Below, in pieces: positions 39,113 through 49,404 of a DNA stretch of 49,800 nucleotides (the first letter of the stretch is position 1; every line of letters begins with the position of its first letter). The stretch lies in NCBI RefSeq assembly GCF_013366805.1, contig NZ_WQMO01000009.1, positions 1 to 49,800 of the forward strand, given 5' to 3'. The position numbers were made by a program, and so were the translations under genes. This stretch comes from Wolbachia endosymbiont of Litomosoides brasiliensis. GTDB lineage: Bacteria; Pseudomonadota; Alphaproteobacteria; Rickettsiales; Anaplasmataceae. The notes beneath the pieces were generated by a model that did no database searches, was not told where the DNA came from, and saw only the letters and a list, made by a program, of their open reading frames with translations.

Positions 39113-39474
39113 TTCTCTTTTTTAAATTTGACTCTCTTAATCTTTAAATAAATTTCTACACCAGGAGGAGGAGGAGGAAAAAAAGATGAATCTCCAAGCA
39201 TCTGCATCATAGCAGGGGTAAGACCATGTAAAACAATTAACCGCCCAGAAGTTCTCTGTTCAAATTGCTCACGAGATTTTTTATCAACATGAGGAGATCT
39301 ATTAAAATCAAACTTAGAGTTCCTTCTTCGTAATGCAACCGGACCTGACAACTCTGCACCAGAATGCTTAAACTTGTCTTTAAACCCATGAACAAATTCC
39401 TTAACATACTTCTCTAACTTTAAACAATCAAAAGCTCTGCTTATAATATATGCAACTTGCTCCACTTCAGCCAC
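39109..39474 (-). CDS. rpsJ: 30S ribosomal protein S10 (NusE) with a polyproline run
   Basis: S10 binds the 30S head and, as NusE, takes part in antitermination with NusB and NusG. The 121 residues show AFDCLKLEKYVKEFVHGFKD, GAELSGPVALRRRNSKFDFN and RSPHVDKKSREQFEQRTSGR, the S10 core. E. coli S10 has 103. Near residue 100, where relatives read L-P-(A/P)-G-V, this one has SSFFPPPPPGVEI, five prolines coded by an AGGAGG-like repeat on the complement (~39164-39178), plus a lysine-rich tail (KIKRVKFKKEK). It overlaps rplC by 4 bases. Confidence 0.94.
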   Translation of the reverse strand: MAEVEQVAYIISRAFDCLKLEKYVKEFVHGFKDKFKHSGAELSGPVALRRRNSKFDFNRSPHVDKKSREQFEQRTSGRLIVLHGLTPAMMQMLGDSSFFPPPPPGVEIYLKIKRVKFKKEK

Positions 39475-39479
39475 TGTAC

Positions 39480-40673
39480 TTACTCCAAAATTTCAGAAAC
39501 AATACCAGAACCAATAGTTCTACCTCCTTCTCTTATTGCAAAGCGTAACCCCTTGTCCATTGCTACCGGCACTTGCAATTCTACCTCTACACTTACATTA
39601 TCTCCAGGTATTACCATCTCTTTCCCTTCTAGCAACTTTATACTTCCCGTTACATCTGTCGTCCTTAAATAAAATTGTGGCTGGTAATTCGCAAAAAATG
39701 GTGTATGCCTTCCCCCCTCTTCTTTCTTTAATATATAAACCTCTGCCTTGAATTTTCTGTGCGGCGTTATTGTTCCTGGTTTTGCTAATATTTGCCCTCT
39801 CTCTACTTCTTCTCTCTTTGTCCCTCTTAGCAATACCCCCACATTTAACCCTGCACTTCCTTTTTCTAATAATTTTTTAAACATTTCTACACCAGTGCAT
39901 GTCGTTTTCTGTGTAGCTTTCAGACCTATTATCTCTACCTCATCACCCGTCTTTACTTCTCCTTTTTCTATTCTCCCTGTTACTACTGTTCCACGTCCTG
40001 ATATCGAAAATACATCTTCAATCGGCAACAGAAATGGTAAATCCACAGGCCTTAATGGAACCTCCACATACTCATCCAACTTCTCCATCAATTTGTCTAT
40101 TGACTTCTTCCCATATTCACTATCTTCCTCCTCTAATGCTTTCAATGCAGACCCAACCACCACTGGAACCTCGTTGCCCGGAAACCCATATTTACTCAGC
40201 AATTCCCTTACTTCCATCTCTACCAAACTTATCATATCATGATCGGATACATCAGCTTTATTTATATACACCACAATATACCTAACACCAACTTGCTTCG
40301 CAAGTAATATGTGCTCTCTCGTTTGCGGCATAGGCCCATCAACTCCTGACACTACCAACACCGCTGCATCCATTTGCGCTGCACCCACTATCATGTTCTT
40401 CACATAGTCAGCGTGCCCAGGACAATCAACATGTGCATAATGTCTTTTCTCCGTTTGATATTCAACATGTGCTGTTGCAATCGTTATTCCTCTTTTTCTC
40501 TCTTCCGGTGCCTTATCTATCTGATCATACGCTACAAAACTTCCATAATGCTTTGTTATCGCTGCTGTTAACGTCGTCTTCCCATGATCTACATGTCCTA
40601 TCGTTCCCACATTCACATGCGGCTTCCCAAATGCTTCCACTACTTGCGCTGTAGCTTCTACTGCTGTTGTCAT
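39480..40673 (-). CDS. tuf: Elongation factor Tu
   Basis: EF-Tu brings aminoacyl-tRNA to the ribosome. The 397 residues have P-loop GHVDHGKTT, switch [25 protein letters not shown], then domains 2 and 3 ([34 protein letters not shown]). The N-terminus is extended ([15 protein letters not shown]) before [11 protein letters not shown]. The coding strand uses many G-ending codons (GTG, ACG, GCG, GGG, AAG), unlike adjacent fusA and rpsJ. Wolbachia usually has two tuf genes; this one closes the str part and precedes rpsJ by 5 bases. Confidence 0.97.
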   Translation of the reverse strand: MTTAVEATAQVVEAFGKPHVNVGTIGHVDHGKTTLTAAITKHYGSFVAYDQIDKAPEERKRGITIATAHVEYQTEKRHYAHVDCPGHADYVKNMIVGAAQMDAAVLVVSGVDGPMPQTREHILLAKQVGVRYIVVYINKADVSDHDMISLVEMEVRELLSKYGFPGNEVPVVVGSALKALEEEDSEYGKKSIDKLMEKLDEYVEVPLRPVDLPFLLPIEDVFSISGRGTVVTGRIEKGEVKTGDEVEIIGLKATQKTTCTGVEMFKKLLEKGSAGLNVGVLLRGTKREEVERGQILAKPGTITPHRKFKAEVYILKKEEGGRHTPFFANYQPQFYLRTTDVTGSIKLLEGKEMVIPGDNVSVEVELQVPVAMDKGLRFAIREGGRTIGSGIVSEILE

Positions 40674-40684
40674 AATTGTTACCC

Positions 40685-42751
40685 TTAACTATACTTCAAC
40701 CCATTGACCACATACTGTGGTACTTGTTCATAACAAGAAAAATGCATACTATATTGAGCTCTTCCTTGAGATATAGAACGCAAAACATTTATATAACCAA
40801 ACATATTTGCAAGAGGTACTAAAGCAAGAATTACAGTACTATTATTATGCGTTTCCGCACTTGAAACTTGCCCTCTCCTACTATTTACATCACCCATAAT
40901 ATCGCCCATATACTCCTCAGGTGTAATAATCTCAACTTTCATTATAGGCTCTAACATTTTTGGGCCAGCCTCACTCACCATTTCTTTAAAAGCACCCTTA
41001 GCAGCTAACTCAAAAGCCAAAGGACTTGAATCAACTTCGTGAAAAGCACCATCAATAAGAGTAGCCTTAAAATCAATAACTGGAAAGCCAGAAATCATAC
41101 CTCCTTCTTTTATTAATTCCAGACCATTTTGCACACTAGGAATATATTCTTTTGGAATTGCACCACCTACAATTTTACTTTCAAATTGAAATCCAGAACC
41201 AGGCTCAAGAGGTTCAAACAAAATCTTTACTTTAGCAAATTGACCAGCACCGCCTGATTGCTTCTTATGCATGTAATCAATTTCAACGGATTTAGTAATA
41301 GTTTCGCGATATGCAACCTGAGGAGCACCAATATTGACATCAACGTTAAATTCACGTTTTATCCTATCAGTAATGATTTCAAGATGTAATTCACCCATAC
41401 CTTTCAATATAGTCTGACCACTTTCCGCATTCACTGATATTCTCAGAGAAGGATCTTCTGCAACTAACCTACTTAAAGCAATACCCAATTTCTCCTGATC
41501 TAAAGTAGTTCTAGGTTCTACAGCAATTTCAATAACAGGCTCAGGAAATTCCATACGTTCTAACAATATAGGAAAATCAGATGAACACAAAGTATCACCA
41601 GTGACTGTTTTCTTCAATCCCACCAAAGCAACTATATCCCCAACTTCAGCTTCACTTATATCTTCCCTATTATTTGCATGCATAAGCAACATTCTACCAA
41701 CTCCTTCAGTTTCATTTTTTCCCGCATTTAACACAGTAGATTTAGACTTTAACTTACCAGAATAAATACGAATAAATGTTAAGCTACCCACAAATTTATC
41801 CGTCATCACCTTAAATGCAAGAGCAACAAATTTCTCTTTTTCTGAAGGTTTAACCTTAATTTTCTTTTCTGAATCCTTGGGATCAGTCCCAACAACTTCA
41901 TCAACATCAGCAGGAGAAGGTAAGAAATCAACTATACCGTCCAAAAGTGGTTGTACGCCCTTATTTTTTAAGGCCGATCCACATAACACAGGAACAAATA
42001 CCCCTTTAATAGCTCCGCGCCTCACACATTTCTTCAGCAAACCTACTGGCAAGTCATTAGATTCAAAGTAAGCATTCATCGCTTCATCATCCATTCCAGC
42101 AGCAGTATCTAATAAAAGATTTCGATACTCTTGAGCCTTGTCAAGTAAATCAAAAGGAATATCTTTGTAAGAAAATTTAGCACCCAATGTCCCTTCTTCC
42201 CATATAATGGTTTTCATAGAAATTAGATCAATTACACCTTTAAAATCTTTTTCACTTCCTATTGGCAGCTGAATAATTAAGGGCACCGCTCCAAGCTTAC
42301 TCCTTATCATATTAACACATCGATAAAAATCTGCTCCTATCCTATCCATCTTGTTGACAAAACAGATACGAGGAACATTATACCTATCAGCTTGACGCCA
42401 AACAGTCTCAGACTGAGGTTCAACTCCCGCGACTCCATCAAATACAGCAACTGCACCATCTAAAACTCTTAAAGACCTTTCAACTTCAATAGTAAAGTCA
42501 ACATGCCCTGGAGTGTCTATTATATTAATTCTATAACCACTCCAAAAACAAGTTGTCGCAGCAGACGTGATTGTAATACCACGTTCTTTTTCTTGTTCCA
42601 TCCAATCCATAGAAGCTGCGCCATCATGCACTTCACCAATTCTATTTTGCTTACCAGTATAAAATAAAATACGTTCTGTTGTAGTAGTCTTACCAGCATC
42701 TATATGAGCCATTATACCTATATTTCTGTACTTGGATATACTAATTTCCAT
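40685..42751 (-). CDS. fusA: Elongation factor G
   Basis: EF-G drives translocation of tRNA and mRNA. The 688 residues show P-loop [19 protein letters not shown], switch [25 protein letters not shown], then domains II-V, with the tip of domain IV in [20 protein letters not shown] and the closing [18 protein letters not shown]. All five domains are present. It follows rpsG by 21 bases and ends 11 bases before tuf. Confidence 0.97.
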   Translation of the reverse strand: MEISISKYRNIGIMAHIDAGKTTTTERILFYTGKQNRIGEVHDGAASMDWMEQEKERGITITSAATTCFWSGYRINIIDTPGHVDFTIEVERSLRVLDGAVAVFDGVAGVEPQSETVWRQADRYNVPRICFVNKMDRIGADFYRCVNMIRSKLGAVPLIIQLPIGSEKDFKGVIDLISMKTIIWEEGTLGAKFSYKDIPFDLLDKAQEYRNLLLDTAAGMDDEAMNAYFESNDLPVGLLKKCVRRGAIKGVFVPVLCGSALKNKGVQPLLDGIVDFLPSPADVDEVVGTDPKDSEKKIKVKPSEKEKFVALAFKVMTDKFVGSLTFIRIYSGKLKSKSTVLNAGKNETEGVGRMLLMHANNREDISEAEVGDIVALVGLKKTVTGDTLCSSDFPILLERMEFPEPVIEIAVEPRTTLDQEKLGIALSRLVAEDPSLRISVNAESGQTILKGMGELHLEIITDRIKREFNVDVNIGAPQVAYRETITKSVEIDYMHKKQSGGAGQFAKVKILFEPLEPGSGFQFESKIVGGAIPKEYIPSVQNGLELIKEGGMISGFPVIDFKATLIDGAFHEVDSSPLAFELAAKGAFKEMVSEAGPKMLEPIMKVEIITPEEYMGDIMGDVNSRRGQVSSAETHNNSTVILALVPLANMFGYINVLRSISQGRAQYSMHFSCYEQVPQYVVNGLKYS

Positions 42752-42772
42752 ATTGCCATCAATTAGCTAACA

Positions 42773-43252
42773 TTAAAAACGAAGATGAGAAAAAGCCTTA
42801 TTAGCTTCAGCAACTTTATATTTTTCTTCACACATCTTAAATGCACCACCACGTTTATTATATGCATCTAATATTTCAGAGCACAAACACTTAAAAAACC
42901 CTTTTCCACTTTTTTTTCGCATAGCAGAGGCTGATTTAACAATCCATCGTAATGCCAAAGAAATAGCTCTATCTTTTCTAACCTCAACAGGCACTTGATA
43001 AGTTGCACCGCCAATACGACGGGAACGCACTTCTATAGAAGGCGTAACATTTTCCACTGCTGTTTCAAAAATTGACACTCCATTTCTACTCACCTCTTTT
43101 TCAGCTGAAGATAAAGCATTATAGACAATTTTTTCTGCAACGGATTTTTTACCGCATTTCATAATTACATTAATGAAACGCATCAGCAAAACACTACCGT
43201 AACGCGAATCAGGATTTATTTTTCTCTTCTTTGCTTTATTTCGACGAGACAT
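42773..43252 (-). CDS. rpsG: 30S ribosomal protein S7
   Basis: The 159 residues contain the basic start [40 protein letters not shown] (16S-binding face) and [14 protein letters not shown] at the end. In E. coli S7 represses the str operon by binding the rpsL-rpsG gap; here that gap is only 6 bases, so that control is not likely in the same form. Confidence 0.96.
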   Translation of the reverse strand: MSRRNKAKKRKINPDSRYGSVLLMRFINVIMKCGKKSVAEKIVYNALSSAEKEVSRNGVSIFETAVENVTPSIEVRSRRIGGATYQVPVEVRKDRAISLALRWIVKSASAMRKKSGKGFFKCLCSEILDAYNKRGGAFKMCEEKYKVAEANKAFSHLRF

Positions 43253-43258
43253 AAAACT

Positions 43259-43633
43259 TTAACCAGATCTCTTTACACCATATTTTGAACGAGCCTTCTT
43301 GCGATTTTGTACACCACGCAGATCAAGAGCACCTCTTATTATGTGATAACGCACACCTGGTAAATCTTTAACTCGACCACCACGTATCAAAACAACAGAG
43401 TGTTCTTGTAAATTATGGCCTTCACCAGGTATATAAGCTGTCACTTCACCATATCCACTAACTCTTACTCTAGCCACTTTACGTAGTGCTGAGTTAGGCT
43501 TCCTAGGAGTTGTAGTATACACTTTGGTGCAAACACCTCTTCTTTGAGGGTTGCTTTTCCCCAAAGCTGGCACCTTCTTCTTACAGGACAATTTCAATCT
43601 ACCCTTACGCACCAATTGATTTATCGTAGGCAT
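43259..43633 (-). CDS. rpsL: 30S ribosomal protein S12, Arg at the streptomycin site
   Basis: S12 controls decoding accuracy in the 30S A site. The 124 residues start [15 protein letters not shown] and include [20 protein letters not shown] and [17 protein letters not shown]. The position equal to E. coli K43 (first residue after TTTP) is AGG, arginine; the usual residue is lysine. K43R is a known streptomycin-resistance change in E. coli and Mycobacterium. The K88 site (in GRVKDLPG) is lysine as normal. It is the first gene of the long minus-strand run, 39 bases after its promoter. Confidence 0.97.
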   Translation of the reverse strand: MPTINQLVRKGRLKLSCKKKVPALGKSNPQRRGVCTKVYTTTPRKPNSALRKVARVRVSGYGEVTAYIPGEGHNLQEHSVVLIRGGRVKDLPGVRYHIIRGALDLRGVQNRKKARSKYGVKRSG

Positions 43634-43672
43634 ATATTAAAAAACCAAGCTCATTAAATAACTTAAGTTCTA

Positions 43673-43701
43673 GTTATAAAATAATAAACCTCAATAGTCA
43701 A
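43673..43701 (-). promoter_or_regulatory. Probable main promoter of the str-S10 run
   Basis: On the minus strand, TTGACT (43696-43701) and TATAAC (43673-43678) are spaced by 17 bases, close to the sigma-70 ideal. They lie ~40 bases before rpsL and there is no gene between. The site is A+T-rich and the only strong match in front of the ribosomal run. Confidence 0.6.
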
Positions 43702-43980
43702 TATAAAAATAAACATTACTATTCTAACAACTTGAGCTCACTAAACTCTTAATAACAACAGATTTCTTGTGTAATCATTACTTAAGAGAAAAACTCAGTA
43801 AAAAAGAACCTGCTCAGACAACAGAGGTCTACATAGATCGACCCTGTCGTAAATCTGTATTTCCACTCTTTTCAACTTATTCTGCAAAAGATGTCCCCTA
43901 TTTATTAGTACGCTGAAGTAGCTTAGCAACTTCATGCCAATAAGCAGCAACTGCAATCAAGAACGCTTTCAATAACACAC
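43702..43980. other. Intergenic region upstream of the rpsL promoter
   Basis: No gene or clear repeat is seen. The region separates the ribosomal run from a broken gene transcribed in the same direction (43981-44552), whose terminator could lie here. An A-rich block near 43790 has no hairpin before it. Confidence 0.4.
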
Positions 43981-44552
43981 CTAGAGCCCTTCAATTGCCT
44001 TTCTACCATATATATGAGCTTGTCTCCCATTATCACCAGTGGTTTCCCCCGCTCTTCTTCTCGGATCCATCCTATGAGCAATAACTAAAAACAATACCCT
44101 CCCTCTTCATTCGTTTCTTTGCTTCATGAACACCTCCATTGCTTGCTGCCTCATGCCCAGAGTTTAAGTGCTTAGTATTTATTAGCTCCTTTTGTCGCCG
44201 AGCAAATACACCATTCAACACTTCTTCCATCACTTGTTTCTTCCATTTTTCTATGACCCTTTTTATAAACTCTGATTTATCACGAGCATGCTTTACAGTC
44301 TCACATTCTGCACCAATATCTTTAGACGCTGCCTGATTATACAAAGTTTCTATAAACTTATCTATACTTCGCTTTACTTGCATAGTCCTTTCGCAACTAT
44401 TTAAACTATCGATTCCTTCACCAATTTGATTCAAAATGCCCCCAAAGGCTTTTAAGTAGTTTGAACATACTGTGCTATATCTTTTCTCTTCTATCGTCAT
44501 TATTTTCTTCACTACTATTATTTCCTTTTTCAAAAGGGTAATCATCATTCAT
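43981..44552 (-). pseudogene. Unrecognised helical protein gene with two probable frameshifts
   Basis: Three frames join into one sensible protein. ATG 44552 opens MNDDYPFEKGNNSSEENNDD, which stops at 44475. A second frame (44072-44548) continues from about 44485 with KRYSTVCSNYLKAFGGILNQ and a long charged, helical middle, stopping after KREGIVFSYCS. A third frame from ~44090 to 43981 reads VIAHRMDPRRRAGETTGDNG and ends AIEGL. Indels near the A-run at ~44485 and the A-run at ~44091 (T-run on the coding strand) would restore ~185 residues. If the middle frame alone is used, the start would be ATG 44548 or 44500 with a shorter product. I recognise no family or catalytic motif. Confidence 0.5.
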
Positions 44553-44727
44553 GGGCTAGTTAAAATTTTCACTAGCTACTACCGTAATAACAAAGGTTAA
44601 ATTAATGTTAATGAAGAGTGTTTATAACTTCAGCGCTAGCTAGAACCACAGCGAAGCTATCAAAAGCAGCAGAACCATAATACCCCTCATACAGTTCAAC
44701 TAAACATCCGAGCCCAACCTTTTCCTT

Positions 44728-45472
44728 ATACCAATTACTACTGCACGAGGAAAGGACAGACAATAATGGAAAAGAAGCTATACTGAAGTAAGTAAAATAG
44801 CGAGGTTAAAATGGTGTTGAAATTAAAATTATTGGACGGGAAAGTCATGGAATCAGCAAAGGAAATGCTGAAGAAAGTGTGAAATAACGCATATGCTACA
44901 AAAAAAAACTAGATGCTGTAATTGCAGCAAAAAAGCATAATATAATAGCCGCAGCAAAAATATGTTGTATCTCAAGAGCAGCACTAACTGCATTGAATTA
45001 GAGTCAATTTGAACAAGTTGAAGTATAAATGCAATAAAATCTTAATATTAACGTTAAAGAAATGACAATCTAGGAAAAATTTGGCTTAAATGTCAGCAAG
45101 TCTATAGTACACTGTAATATGTAAAAAATGAAGTTTTCGTAATAAACAAGGTAAAGGTAAACAAGAAGAGTTTTAAAAAACTTAATGAGACTAAAGTGCA
45201 GTTAATCCTATAAATGGAAAGAGTTCTAGCTCAGTCGCAATTTCACAATATTTAAGAACACGAGGAGCCTTTTTTGCCATGGATTGTGCTGGTTGGAATA
45301 AGTTAAAAAATTCAAAAGTACTAAAAATATCGAGATTATATGACTACCACTATACTCGCCTGAGTTCTCTCTTATTGAGAGACTTTAATTGCATGTAAAA
45401 CAGAACATTTTACGTAATAAAGTCGTAATACAAATGTTACTTATTTGACCCACTAACACTGGAAATTGGTAC
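44728..45472 (+). mobile_element. IS630-type remnant (copy G)
   Basis: It begins ATACCAATTACTACTGC and ends GGAAATTGGTACC. The plus strand shows the HTH block (~44836-44930), EFEQVEV-like and FGLNVS-like segments near 45000-45090, a deletion, then the DDE C-terminal region (~45270-45430) with many stops. Copy H follows at once in the opposite orientation. Confidence 0.78.
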
Positions 45473-45475
45473 CAT

Positions 45476-45808
45476 TTCTTTAATGGTATGTTAGACTTTT
45501 TTTGTATCCATATTTCAACTTGTTCAAATTGACTCTAATTCAATGCAGTTAGTGCTGCTCTTGAGATACAACATATTTTTGCTGCGGCTATTATATTATG
45601 CTTTTTTGCTGCAATTACAGCATCTAGTTTTTTTTGTAGCATATGCGTTATTTCACACTTTCTTCAGCATTTCCTTTGCTGATTCCATGACTTTCCCGTC
45701 CAATAGTTTTAATTTCAACACCATTTTAACCTCGCTATTTTACTTACTTCAGTATAGCTTCTTTTCCATTATTGTCTGTCCTTTCCTCGTGCAGTGATAA
45801 TTGGTATA
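45476..45808 (-). mobile_element. IS630-type remnant (copy H), 5' third only
   Basis: The minus strand holds only the N-terminal third of the transposase (HTH, ~45540-45730) and the outer end GATAATTGGTATA near 45808. The C-terminal two thirds are missing where it meets copy G, so it looks like one copy inserted into, or recombined with, another. Confidence 0.72.
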
Positions 45809-45942
45809 ACTTTGCCATTTTCCACTCTAGATTTTTGTAGAGTCCCATTTGCTCTATCATCATCTTTTCATACTACCTCGTTCATTTTATTTTACACTTC
45901 GCTAAATGGATACCATTAATCGCAATTTTCATAGAAATACTC

Positions 45943-46218
45943 TTGTTCAAATCTGCAATTTGCAATGATTATCGCACAAGCAATTTAACATTAAAGGAAG
46001 TTGCATATCTAACTGGTTTGTTTACCGGAAGTGCTACAGTTGGTAGTGTTGCTCCAACAGTTAAAGTAGATTCTTTATCGTCTTTATCAACTACAATGAA
46101 TTCTTTAATAGCAATAGGGTTTGCAGCACCAGTACTTTTAATTGTAGCTGCAATTAGAATAGCTATTACATCAAATAGAAAATCAAGAAACTCTGAAATT
46201 ATCAGAGAAAGAGCTTAG
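45943..46218 (+). pseudogene. Fragment of a small hydrophobic membrane protein
   Basis: This 91-codon frame opens at TTG with no convincing ribosome site, so the true start is probably lost upstream. It reads NLTLKEVAYLTGLFTGSATV, then a membrane span (MNSLIAIGFAAPVLLIVAAIRIAI) and a charged tail (RKSRNSEIIRERA). The LK-V--L-GLFTGS motif also occurs in the broken gene at 2780-3184, so the two seem to be members of one family. Function unknown. It could still be expressed as a short protein. Confidence 0.45.
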
Positions 46219-46303
46219 ATCTCCTAAATCAAAGAGGAATCACAGAATTTATTAAACACGTTAAAAGAGATTAGCATACGTAAGAAAGCAGCAAGTAGTA
46301 TTA

Positions 46304-48961
46304 CTAATTCACCACAGTAATAGCACCGTGGCAGTGTTTATACTTTTTTCCTGAGTTACAAGGGCATTTATCATTTCTCGAGACTTTAGGGAAATTATCT
46401 TTTCTAGTAGGGCGCAACCCACCATCCACTTCTTGGTTATCTGCCAACTTAAAGTGTGCTAGACGGTAAACGGTAAGCTCCTTCCACTTCCCAAGCATAG
46501 ACTCAAACATTAAGAAAGCCTCGCGTTTAAATTCATTCAGTGGGTCCTTTTGCCCCATAGCACGCAAACTTATGCTTTGCCTTAAGCTCTCCAGAATTGA
46601 AAGGTGTTCTCTCCATAAATGATCAAGTGTCATAATCATCACTTGCTTTACTATAGTATTCCACAAATTTGTAGTTTGCTGACTATTGAAATATTTCTCT
46701 TTCTCAGTGAAGAATTCTTTTATCTTGCCATCCATATAATCTAAAATTTCTTGTTTATTCAAAAACTCCACCAAGTTTTTTTTATCAAGTGTTATCCCAT
46801 ACCTCATATGAAATTCTTTGGATATATCTTCAACATAATCTTCGCAATAGCCACCTTGTACTATACTTTCTATCACACTCTCATTTACTTCACTATACAC
46901 TTCAAACAGATCATTGACTTCATTGCCTAAAATGTGGTTTCTCTGTTCAAAAATAACCTTGCGTTGGTTGTTGACTACGTCATCAAACTTAAGCAGGGAT
47001 TTTCGCACACCATAGTTTCTAGCTTCAACTTTCTTCTGCGCTTTTTCCAGTGCCCTATTGATCCATGGATGATGAATAGCTTCGTTGTTCTTTAGTCCCA
47101 CTCTTTGTAAAAAGCTTCTCATTCTATTAGAGCCAAATATTCTCATTAAGTCATCCTCAAGCGATAAAAAGAACTTAGAAAGCCCAGGATCACCCTGACG
47201 GCCAGAACGGCCACGCAATTGATCATCTATTCTCCTGCTTTCGTGTCTTTCGGTTCCAACAACACACAAACCGCCAGCTTTTATAGCAATTTCCTTATCT
47301 TTTTTTACCCTTTCAATTATTTCTTGGTATTTTTTTTCTCTTTCATCAGCATTTTTGATCTTTTTTAGCTCCACTTTTGCTATCATTTCAGCATTTCCTC
47401 CAAGCCGAATATCAGTTCCACGCCCTGCCATGTTAGTTGCTATAGTGATATTACCTGGCACTCCAGCTTGTGCTATTATGTACGCTTCTTGTTCGTGATA
47501 ATGAGCGTTCAATATTGAATGCTTAAGAGAATGATTCTGCAAAAGTGCAGAAAGTTTTTCAGAGTTTTCAATGCTTACCGTACCAACAAGGACCGGCTGA
47601 CGGCGTTCATGACATTCTCCTATAAATTTCAACACAGCATTAAATTTCTCTTTTTCTGTACCATAAATTTCATCATCAACATCTATTCTCTTTACAGGTA
47701 CATTAGTTGGAATTTTCACTACATTTAGTCTATATATATCGCGAAACTCCTCCGCCTCTGTTGCTGCTGTTCCCGTCATACCAGAAAGCTTATTGTACAT
47801 ACGAAAGTAATTCTGAAACGTAATAGATGCTAAAGTTTGGTTTTCATGCTGAATTTCAAGATTCTCCTTCGCTTCAAGCGCCTGATGAAGGCCATCAGAA
47901 TATCTCCTGCCCTCCATCATACGCCCAGTAAATTCATCAATAATTACCACCTTGCCATCCTTCACTATATAATCTTTATCAGCAGTAAATAGCTTATGCG
48001 CACGCAATGCTTGGTCTATATAATGAGTCATTATCATGTTGCCAGCATCATAGAGCGAGGAATTTTCAGAAATGAGATTATATGACTTGAGTAATTCCTC
48101 TACTCGTGAAATACCATCTTCAGTGAGGAATACCGCCCTACCCTTTTCGTCTACTTCATAATCAGAGTCAACTAATTTAGTAACTATTTTGTTTATGCGC
48201 TTATATATTTGATTATTTTCCTCAACCGGACCAGAAACAATAAGTGGAGTACGCGCTTCATCAATTAATATAGAATCTACTTCATCTACTATCACATAAT
48301 TGAAGCCTCTCTGAACCATATCTTCTCGAGAAAATTTCATATTGTCCCGCAAGTAATCAAAGGCAAGTTCATTGTTTGTTGAATATACTATATCTGCACT
48401 ATAAGCCTCTTTCCTTTCTTCATCTGTCAAATCATTCGTGATAAATGCAACAGAAACTCCAAGAGAGTTATACAACCTACTCATCCATTCTGTATCTCGT
48501 TTTGCAAGGTAGTCGTTAACAGTTACGACGTGTACGCCTTTTCCCTCTAAGGAATTTAGGTATGCAGCTAAGGTTGCAACGAGTGTCTTCCCTTCTCCTG
48601 TTTTCATTTCTGATATCATACCATTATGAAGGACCATTCCACCAATTAGTTGAACGTCGAAGTGTCTCATATTAAGAAACCTGCGAGAGGCTTCACGCAC
48701 AACTGCAAACGCAGGCACAAGAAGATCATTTAATGTTTTTCCATTTTTCAATTCTTGTTTGAATTTCTCGGTTTTATTAGCAAGCTCCTCATCGGATAAA
48801 CTCTGCATTTTTGGCTCCAGCACATTAATTTGTTCAACAATTTTTTTGAAGGATTTTATTATTTTTTTATTCGTTGACCCAAACGTCTTTTTTAAAAGAA
48901 ACGACAATGTCAAAACGAAAAATATAAGGACAGCTGTTAAAATTACAGTAAAGTCTGACAT
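46304..48961 (-). CDS. secA: Protein translocase ATPase SecA
   Basis: SecA pushes preproteins through SecYEG using ATP. The 885 residues have the DEAD motor with Walker A GEGKT (in [18 protein letters not shown]), Walker [18 protein letters not shown], the preprotein cross-linking domain, NBD2 with [13 protein letters not shown] and [16 protein letters not shown], the scaffold helix, and a C-terminal zinc site [19 protein letters not shown] that binds SecB or lipids. A hydrophobic N-terminal stretch ([18 protein letters not shown]) is unusual: SecA normally begins without a membrane segment. A later start (for example at an internal Met near [10 protein letters not shown]) would remove it, but no clear ribosome site decides. 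Confidence 0.95.
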   Translation of the reverse strand: MSDFTVILTAVLIFFVLTLSFLLKKTFGSTNKKIIKSFKKIVEQINVLEPKMQSLSDEELANKTEKFKQELKNGKTLNDLLVPAFAVVREASRRFLNMRHFDVQLIGGMVLHNGMISEMKTGEGKTLVATLAAYLNSLEGKGVHVVTVNDYLAKRDTEWMSRLYNSLGVSVAFITNDLTDEERKEAYSADIVYSTNNELAFDYLRDNMKFSREDMVQRGFNYVIVDEVDSILIDEARTPLIVSGPVEENNQIYKRINKIVTKLVDSDYEVDEKGRAVFLTEDGISRVEELLKSYNLISENSSLYDAGNMIMTHYIDQALRAHKLFTADKDYIVKDGKVVIIDEFTGRMMEGRRYSDGLHQALEAKENLEIQHENQTLASITFQNYFRMYNKLSGMTGTAATEAEEFRDIYRLNVVKIPTNVPVKRIDVDDEIYGTEKEKFNAVLKFIGECHERRQPVLVGTVSIENSEKLSALLQNHSLKHSILNAHYHEQEAYIIAQAGVPGNITIATNMAGRGTDIRLGGNAEMIAKVELKKIKNADEREKKYQEIIERVKKDKEIAIKAGGLCVVGTERHESRRIDDQLRGRSGRQGDPGLSKFFLSLEDDLMRIFGSNRMRSFLQRVGLKNNEAIHHPWINRALEKAQKKVEARNYGVRKSLLKFDDVVNNQRKVIFEQRNHILGNEVNDLFEVYSEVNESVIESIVQGGYCEDYVEDISKEFHMRYGITLDKKNLVEFLNKQEILDYMDGKIKEFFTEKEKYFNSQQTTNLWNTIVKQVMIMTLDHLWREHLSILESLRQSISLRAMGQKDPLNEFKREAFLMFESMLGKWKELTVYRLAHFKLADNQEVDGGLRPTRKDNFPKVSRNDKCPCNSGKKYKHCHGAITVVN

Positions 48962-49079
48962 AAACTTAAGTAACCGTCTATCTAATATGAGATTATATTA
49001 CCAAACGTAGCCTGCAGCAATGATATATTAGATTTAGGAGCATCAACATTTATCCTAGCAGAGATATATACTAGCAAGA

Positions 49080-49350
49080 TGAACAAATGCTAAAATACTA
49101 TAGCACGTTTGTCATAACGAGTAGCAACTTCTATGAGAATGCTTGATTTTGTTAAACATTTTCTCAATAAATCCCTCTCTTTACATAACTCTTTCTCTTG
49201 ATGCTTTTCGATTAGAATGTGATGAAATAATAGGTTTAACGTTTACAGCTTTTGCTGCCTCAACCACATAGCTTGCATCGTAGCCTTATATCAGCAATAA
49301 GTGCTTCCATACATCCGCTATCTATCAGATCCAAAGCTTTTGCATAATCA
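49080..49350 (-). mobile_element. IS5-type transposase remnant
   Basis: With frame changes the minus strand reads LDLIDSGCMEALIAD, GYDASYVVEAAKAVNVKPII then SHSNRKASRE, then a KERDLL/ENFFNKIKH-like part and VATRYDKRAIVF. This order (D-KGYD, I---NRK, YK-R--IE, ATRYDK) is that of IS5-family (IS1031-like) DDE transposases. Only the C-terminal ~90 residues remain and both ends are missing. 48962-49080 shows nothing recognisable. Confidence 0.68.
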
Positions 49351-49351
49351 T

Positions 49352-49404
49352 ACCAATTTTCCTGTATAAAGAACGGATAAACAATACATACTAAAGTAAG
49401 TAAT
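49352..49404 (+). mobile_element. Solo left end of an IS630-type element
   Basis: ATACCAATTTTCCTG through AAGAACGGATAAACAATA to CTAAAGTAAGTAA matches the first ~50 bases of copies C and G. It abuts copy I directly, so it is what is left of a copy cut by another. Confidence 0.65.

Noticed and set aside
39748-40242. 164-codon plus-strand frame opposite tuf
   Set aside because: It is a shadow of tuf, serine/threonine/proline-rich because of the G-rich codons on the other strand; no start signal.
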